Below are positions 57,860 through 64,000 of a stretch of 64,000 nucleotides of DNA, piece after piece (positions within the stretch are counted from its first letter, which is position 1; each line of letters begins with the position of its first letter). The position numbers and the translations under genes were made by a program. This DNA comes from Thuidium tamariscinum. Taxonomy: Eukaryota; Streptophyta; Bryopsida; Hypnales; Thuidiaceae. The stretch covers positions 12,208,053-12,272,052 of the forward strand of contig OX344750.2 in assembly GCA_947034885.2 (NCBI GenBank). Direction: 5' to 3'. Below the pieces are notes generated by a model. That model saw nothing but the letters and a program-made list of their open reading frames with translations, was not told the DNA's origin and searched no databases.

Positions 57860-58766
57860 TTAACCCTTTAAGTCCCAATGACTTTTTGACAATGGAGGAT
57901 TTCAATGAATCATACCACTTTGATATTTATTTGCACATAGATGTGCTTAAATTTTTAAAATTTTGAATGAATCAAAATAAAGAGTATTTTATCTTGTATG
58001 CATAGAATTAATTGTAGGAAATTTTGACCATTTGACTTTTAGAGTATAACAATTTTAGATGATCAACTTTATAGGCAAAAAACACAGCTTTTGGAGAAAA
58101 AAATATATTAAAAGATAAAATATGCTTTTTTACCCTCCAAATTTTTTCTTAGAAACTAAGGTGAATGTTGTGTTTTAACTAAAAATTTTGAAAAATAAAA
58201 AATTATCATAAATTTGTACACATTTTCAAAACAAACAAATTAACTAAAACTAACCAAACTGGATCTGAAAAAAAAATTTTAAGTTTATTTATGCCTCAAT
58301 TTTTGAAATTTAGTAATGTATATAATTATCACATGTTTTGGAACATATTCAAAAAATTTGGAATCATTCTAATTATTTTGTGGTCTTAATCACATTGGAT
58401 TGAACCTTTTACTCTTAAAGTTGCTAAAAACATTTTAGAAAAAAAATTCTTCAAATCTTGTTTGTTGTGTAGAACAATGTCACTAAAAATGTCCAAGAAA
58501 ATGGTTCTTTCCATCTCTACTACTCCTTTCATTGGAAAAATATTATATTTTTTTCCTTTTTCTATTAGACTACATTTCCTATATAAAATTTTTAATTCTT
58601 CTTACATTCAAATTGGGAAATTGGAAAATGCAACAAGAGTATGTAAACTTATTATTCTACAAGATATTAGTTTATAAAATATTGAGATTTGTTTCACCAT
58701 ATCAAAAATTTGTCATTGAAAGTTTGAAAAGGACATATTATGTCCTTTTGGTCCTTGAGGGGTTAT
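57860..58766. mobile_element. Candidate family P element
   Basis: It starts TTAACCCTTTAAGTCCCAAT and ends GGTCCTTGAGGGGTTAT; the ends pair at about 12 of 17 positions. The size, about 907 bp, is close to the two long P copies, but I did not find a clear interior match to them. Open frames near 58462-58834 are low-complexity AT sequence and not supported as coding. Confidence 0.4.
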
Positions 58767-59655
58767 ATGGACACATCTATTTGAGACAAAGATCATTTTC
58801 AAGCTTCCTAGTGGATATACTTGAAAGGCAATAAATTAATTCCTCAAACGATCAAAATCCACAATCAACATGGTCAATAGTCCATTGGCTTACAATGTGG
58901 CTTACAATGTAACACATCTTTCACAAATTACATTGAATATTATAGTGGATATGCAACATTTAAAAAATTGTGATTTGGAAGTGCATATTCAGAACTATAA
59001 AAACAAGGATAGATGTGAAATTCTATTTGGGCTCTTGATAGAAAAATGTAATTTTTTAATAGCTTAGGGTACTAAGTGATGATAAAATTGCTTATCAAAT
59101 TATGTGAAAACTATAAATCAATATGATAGTGAGGACTAGTTTGTTTTTTGTTTTTTGTTTTATTTCATTTTTGTGAATTACCAAAGTAGTGATATAAAAG
59201 ATTAAAGTCATGCTCCAATCCAAACTTTAACATTCATCCACTTATAAATATTACATTAACACATATGACTTTTTTATAATTTTCTTTTCAAAAAAGGGTA
59301 TAAGAGAATCATAATTTGGCTAAAAAATGGCAACAAATTGTGATGTTTTTCTCTAGAAAGTTCTAAATTGAAAAAAATATATCTTGGATGAAATCACTTA
59401 ATTGAAATCATCTCCATTCTTAATTGTGGTTAGTGGACTTTAATTTTTTTAGATTTTTGTGTGAGGATCAAGGCAACTTTCCTAAGAGTGTAGATTTAGG
59501 TTTCCTAGTGAGTGCCACTTTGAAAATTCATAGCAATTAGATGCCTTATACAAAAATTCTTTTTTTTTTTTGAAAATTCATGGTATTCAATTGCTAATAC
59601 TCAAAAAATATTCTCTTAAAAAAAAAAAAGGTGACTCCAAGTACGGTGAGATTGC

Positions 59656-59884
59656 TTAACCCTTAAACGACGCCGAAGCCATTTTCTGGTCGATGAACTT
59701 CAGGGAATCTTTCTATGTAGGACAGAATTGCAATCATTCATCCTCGGAATTAGGGGTGCAAAAGGAACATCTTCTACAATGCTTTAACTTCCAACGTGTG
59801 TTTTTAGATTTTTTTGAACCAATAATTCTCATGGTATCAAAATTCCTCAATTCCATGGCCACCAGCTCGTCGTTTAGGGGTTAA
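59656..59884. mobile_element. Family P short MITE (229 bp) with TTAA ends
   Basis: The left end TTAACCCTTAAACGACG is matched at the right by CGTCGTTTAGGGGTTAA (16 of 17). The TTAA at each edge would be the target site. Part of the interior (GGACAGAATTGCAATCATTCATCCTC) recurs in degraded form at about 35975-36000 upstream of the bHLH gene, as does the GAACCAATAATTC block. No coding capacity is seen. Confidence 0.75.
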
Positions 59885-60413
59885 ATCAGCTTTTATGGGT
59901 GCTCCTACCGTAATGCATTCTTGCAATCTGAAGGGACAGTGAACGACGTTTGCAACGTTAAATATAAGATCTTAGAGTATTGATTTGTTGTTTAATTCTA
60001 AAATTTTGGTTTCTTTTGTGTTCAATCTAAGTTAAGTTATAGTTCCTTGCATGGTTAGTTAGTGTGGCCCCTGTAAGCCACACAAGAAGATTGACATACA
60101 TCAGGTTTGTAGATGGCCAATCCAGGTTTATATTGACATTGACACTGTTGCCTACAGGGAAAATTTGTATTCCTTGTCTGCCAATTCATTCACGAAATTC
60201 CCATTTTAGCCCATTTTAGTGCAAAATCACCCCAGAAACTTAAGATATTTCTGTATCTCCCTGTGAGAATTAATGGACTGAATATTGCAAACAACTGACT
60301 ACCATTTTGAAGAAACTCAAATACCCGTACTACAAATTTCTAGTTATTCTCAGTGCATTCATTTACTGAACTGCCAGTCGGTTTTGATGAGATAGGCGGG
60401 TTTCGAGCTTCAC

Positions 60414-60656
60414 AAAATAGTGAAATTAGGTTGTCCCACACTAATTTCTTGACATTTAATGTTATATAAATATTTCCTGTTTTTGTACAAGAATGCATTG
60501 AGTGTCTACTTTTGAATTAGATATTGTTGTGATTGGTACTCCTGAACTTCCATGCATACAAATAGAAATATTTTTAGGAATATTTGTTGACTTTTGATGG
60601 CTTGTGAAGTTGTAAGGTAACTTTCTTGATGTAACACAACCTATTTTCTCTATTTT
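60414..60656. mobile_element. Family D MITE, copy 3
   Basis: AAAATAGTGAAATTAGGTTG at the left is opposed by CAACCTATTTTCTCTATTTT at the right. Inner blocks CTAATTTCTTGACATTTAATG, CTGAACTTCCATGCATAC and ATTTGTTGACTTTTGATGGC follow the order of the other copies. It is 243 bp. Confidence 0.72.
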
Positions 60657-61256
60657 GTGTTGTGCATCGTTCGATTAAACCACAGTCATGGTCACAATTA
60701 TTCGATGAAACGGCATTGATTTCTTCAAAGCACCAAACCTGTGACATTCCAAACGAACTCTGTAGAGCTCTAAAATCTAGGAGCTCGTAGATCGTAGGTT
60801 GCACGAGGGCATCTGGAAAATGATCAGTTTATTGAATTGACGCCATTTTATCGAATATGACCACGTGGATATTCCCTGATCCACGTGATTCAGGGAATAT
60901 TCAAGACTTCAAAAACCAGAAAGTAACTGCAAATTTGCATCGATCCATCTTGTTGGGAAGCCTCCATGTGCACACAATTAAGTTCTAAGTACAATATTAA
61001 TGCAATTCTCCTGGACCTCAATGCCTCATGCAGATCCATCGATCCTAATTGTGCAAAATTTAAATATTTCTAGATGCATTGAAAATTCAATCACCACGAT
61101 CCTCAATTCAGTTCCTCATATTCGTTAAAATGATGCAGTTTCGTGTAAGTGACACTTCTCCAGCTTTTTGTCTGGAACCTCTGGGATCTAGGCCTATACC
61201 AGTCCTAGTTTTTTAGATTACTTGCACATGTATGAAAGTCACTAGTTGGGCTCTTT

Positions 61257-61329
61257 GAAACACTCCGTTGTTTTCTTTTATAATGTAGTGGGTCCCCCAT
61301 TTGTTCAAAAAAAAGAAACACTCCGTTGT
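61257..61329 (+). other. 43-bp A-tailed insertion flanked by 15-bp direct repeats
   Basis: GAAACACTCCGTTGT occurs at 61257-61271 and again at 61315-61329. The intervening sequence ends in an A-rich run (CAAAAAAAA) directly before the second copy. An A tail plus a 15-bp target duplication is the signature of LINE-driven target-primed insertion. The insert is too short to identify. Confidence 0.65.
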
Positions 61330-62729
61330 AAAGAAGGGAAATCAGGTACCATTAAATCTGGTGCATGATTAAATCTGATGAAATTAAAGAGTTGCAAGAC
61401 CTTGTCAGCTACTCCCAACGTCCAGAATGAAGTGCCCTCAGTTTGGCTAAAGAATTATGTATACTAATTTCATCCATCATTTTGTGAAAGGAATAATTTG
61501 CCAGGTATCCAAATTTTTAGACCATAGATGAATCAGTGAAGAACATTGCATGTGCTCATTGCACCAAGAGTAAAATAAGACACCAGAAAACCTCCGTATG
61601 ACGAACTCAAAACAACCTTATAAACATGAGGTCCACTTCGGAAACTTTATTCTTCTGGAAGGAGGGAGTAACTACTAATTTAAGTACTTCGATAAGCACG
61701 TTTCCAATATGAGAAACGGGTGAATGAATGGAAGAGATGCCTTATTTTGAATAATTTCGAAGTGACATGGGCGGCAGACTGGAAGGAGGAGCTGTGGGGC
61801 AAGGGTACCGTAACGGGAATCTAATCTACGCTGCTAGCTCTTCAGTCTGCACAAGATGCAAGACTAAATATTCTATTTCATTTCTGGTTGGAGCAGGTGT
61901 CAGACTGCAGCACTTGCGCATATTCAAAACAATCATTTGAACTTAAAAAACATACCAAATAGATTTATATATATATACACCTTAATCCTAGACTGCCCAA
62001 GTGGACGGATTCTGGCCTCTCAAAATTGAAGGGGGCCTGTTTGCGTGCACTGTGAACTTGAATTGGTGCACGAAATATGGGGCAGGTTCTTGACTGAATA
62101 ACTTATGCAGAGTGATCGTAGCCTTGGTCGAGCCATCGCGACGTGGCAGTGTTTTGAATGGAGGTTGGATTAGGCCAGAGTAAAATGTCGGACTTGGCGG
62201 TTGCAGCGTGAGAGCGGAGCACTCGATTTCATTGGTGGAGCTGCAACAATGACCGGCAAATTGAATTGGTTCGATCAATCGCAGCGGCAGGTGTGAGAGT
62301 GAAAATGCCTCATTTCGAGCCGTGGGAGGATTCAAATTTCCAGGCAAGGTCACCACGGGTAGAAAAACTTCAAATTAATGCGGCTGACTTACTCCCTTCA
62401 GCTGAGCACTTCAACTTTGATCAATTGCTGAAATCTGCACATCTGATCACTCAATTTAGACCCTTCCCTCGGATCTTGCATCGCATTTGCCTTGATGCTC
62501 ATAGCCTGCGGTGGATCGATTGGTGCGATTCTATTCCAATTGCCAATTGGGGTACAATTCTTCACTCTCACGTTGTGGAACGGCAAGTGGCTGACGCAAA
62601 TTGAGGGCTGGGCAATCTACGGTCAAACCTTTAAGTTTGGCTGTTTTGTTTTGTTTACTCGTTTTGTTTGCTTGTTTTGTTTAATACAGTGAGCTCCTGG
62701 ACTATGTGTTCGCTATTCATGTTCTTGGA

Positions 62730-62900
62730 ACCGTTGGAAAGCTCTCAACTAGGATGGGTACCTGGGCTTTCTTTTGTGGCATTGGAGCTACAATGTGAAC
62801 GATATTGAGTTTCAAACTAAGTTTTTATGAATTAAAAAATTAGGAAATTACTTTTGCTTATATTTTGGTTGTGGCAACTGACAGCACAGGGCACACTAAT
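62730..62900 (+). repeat. Dispersed repeat related to 21655-21860
   Basis: It shares GGAAAGC, GAGTTTCAAACTAAGTTTTTATGAATTAA-like and CTTATATTTTGG/GTGGCAAC blocks with 21655-21860. Homology is patchy, suggesting old copies. Confidence 0.45.
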
Positions 62901-64000
62901 CGACTTTAGTTAATGCTTCACTTTCTTGAAATTCTCGATTCTAATGAATTGAATAGAACCATTTGTGCGTGTCTGCGTACGAAATTTGAACTGATATACG
63001 TAGTGCGAACTGCATATTAATAACTGAGGTCGATCAGAGATGTAGTGTACTCACTCCACACTCCTGATATCGATCGATCGTGGTTCCGATGTTTCAACTT
63101 CAATCACAAATTTTTTGCAATATACTGTAGTGACTGAAACGTCAAATCTATTCCAGCCTTAAATTTTAGAGGTCTGGACAGTTGCATATCACGATTTTGG
63201 CACTCTGAAACACATCATTTTCATGGATGTGACCGTCCTCACAATGTTATTTTCAACTGAGGATCGGATTTGCATACATGTACTAAGTTAGAGGCTTTCA
63301 ATTCTTAGAAAACTCAAATTAATGCGTCTGTCCGGAAACAATTGTCCTGAACTAATTGGGCTTCATGTACTGATTCAACAAGTGTTGAGGTCATACAGTG
63401 AGACTTTCTTTATCCCAATTTCATTTTACGTTTAGATAAGCACATACTAGACTATATATGTTCCGGACCATGATACAGAATTAGGATGCTTCCGAATAAT
63501 GGATTTCACAATATGATCGATAAAATTGGTACCAGACGCTTCAAACAGCATTCTGGGCACTTCGTTTCTGGAAAAGCAAGTAAAAGAAGTAGAACAGTCA
63601 GCAAGACATCCTAGTGGACTGGCCATAAAAATGATTTCCTCTTTTAATAATGGGCAGAGTAACAGTCTACTGTAGGATCATCGTCCCCAGCTCTAAGTAA
63701 ATGACATCTCATGTAATGATCTGCTCGAGCTCTGAGGAGTATTTGCAGGACTTTCAAATCATGAATTTTGTTAAATTGAAAAAGTTCAGCTTGGTGTCTA
63801 TATGGGCCTTGGACACCATACTTTGCTACTTCTGTATTCATCGGTGCCCAAAGATTTCTTCTTTTTTAGTTAACGGCAACTCAAAATGTATATCTGTATC
63901 TTTCCAAAGTAGTCTATAAAGCCTTGTGTTGATGTGTGCCACTTTCTTTTCCACCTGAATTGCGTCGATTTAACAATGTTGACGATTGTAAGGAACACAG

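Larger units (their letters stand above)
59885..64000. other. Less AT-rich region, no supported gene model
   Basis: Composition rises towards that of the bHLH island. Overlapping open frames occur on both strands at 61988-62356 (minus, 122 codons) and 62266-62604 (plus, 112 codons), and a third plus frame at 62440-62690 contains hydrophobic ACGGSIGAILFQLPIG. None matches a family I know, and they contradict each other. The region may hold UTR or exons of a neighbouring gene outside the window. It also holds the family D copy at 60414 and the 62730 repeat. Confidence 0.35.

Noticed and set aside
58462-59067. Three plus-strand frames of 65-100 codons
   Set aside because: AT-rich, Phe/Tyr/Ile/Lys-biased translations with no domain; expected by chance at this composition and partly inside a candidate P element.

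Overview
The window reads as nuclear DNA of a streptophyte, most likely a land plant. It is very AT-rich, has almost no long open frames, and is filled with small non-autonomous DNA transposons. Its one clear gene is a plant-type bHLH transcription factor with GT-AG introns. I cannot name the species. The split between GC-richer genic islands and AT-rich, MITE-packed intergenic DNA would fit a seedless plant, but that is only an impression. I saw no bacterial operons, CRISPR array, rRNA or intact tRNA gene.

The central island (about 36.0-45.9 kb) holds the gene. A TATA box lies at 36725. I could reconstruct eight coding exons between 37823 and 44237 whose phases all agree. They give a 630-residue protein with a bHLH-MYC_N domain, then a bHLH domain with the H-E-R base-contact residues, then an ACT-like C-terminal domain. 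Exon 4 is only 15 bases. Intron 5 contains a six- to seven-copy minisatellite of about 100-bp units, and intron 7 contains a foldback repeat. Downstream are a tRNA-like (SINE-head) sequence and two short-unit repeat clusters.

The AT-rich flanks (1-36 kb and 46-59.6 kb) are a mosaic of terminal-inverted-repeat elements, which I sorted by their ends and target duplications. Family P has TTAACCC...GGGTTAA ends, like piggyBac. Family G has GGGTGATTGCAAGAAACAC ends and, in four of five copies with both ends resolved, exact 4-bp target duplications. Family C has CACTA ends with 3-bp duplications. Family B has CATTAGAGGATTT-like ends and a GC-rich GACGTGGCA core. Family D has AAATAGTGAAATTAGG ends. 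Family H has GAGCATCCCCAC-like ends and often carries long near-perfect hairpins. Several elements sit inside others. A degraded LTR-retroelement-like promoter region lies near 9-10.6 kb.

The right-hand end (59.9-64 kb) is less AT-rich and may border another gene, but I could not support a coding model there. The most noteworthy points are the gene model with its microexon, the two DNA-transposon families with 4-bp target duplications (one piggyBac-like, which is unusual for a plant), and the cluster of long hairpins at 23.6-25.4 kb that could feed small-RNA pathways.
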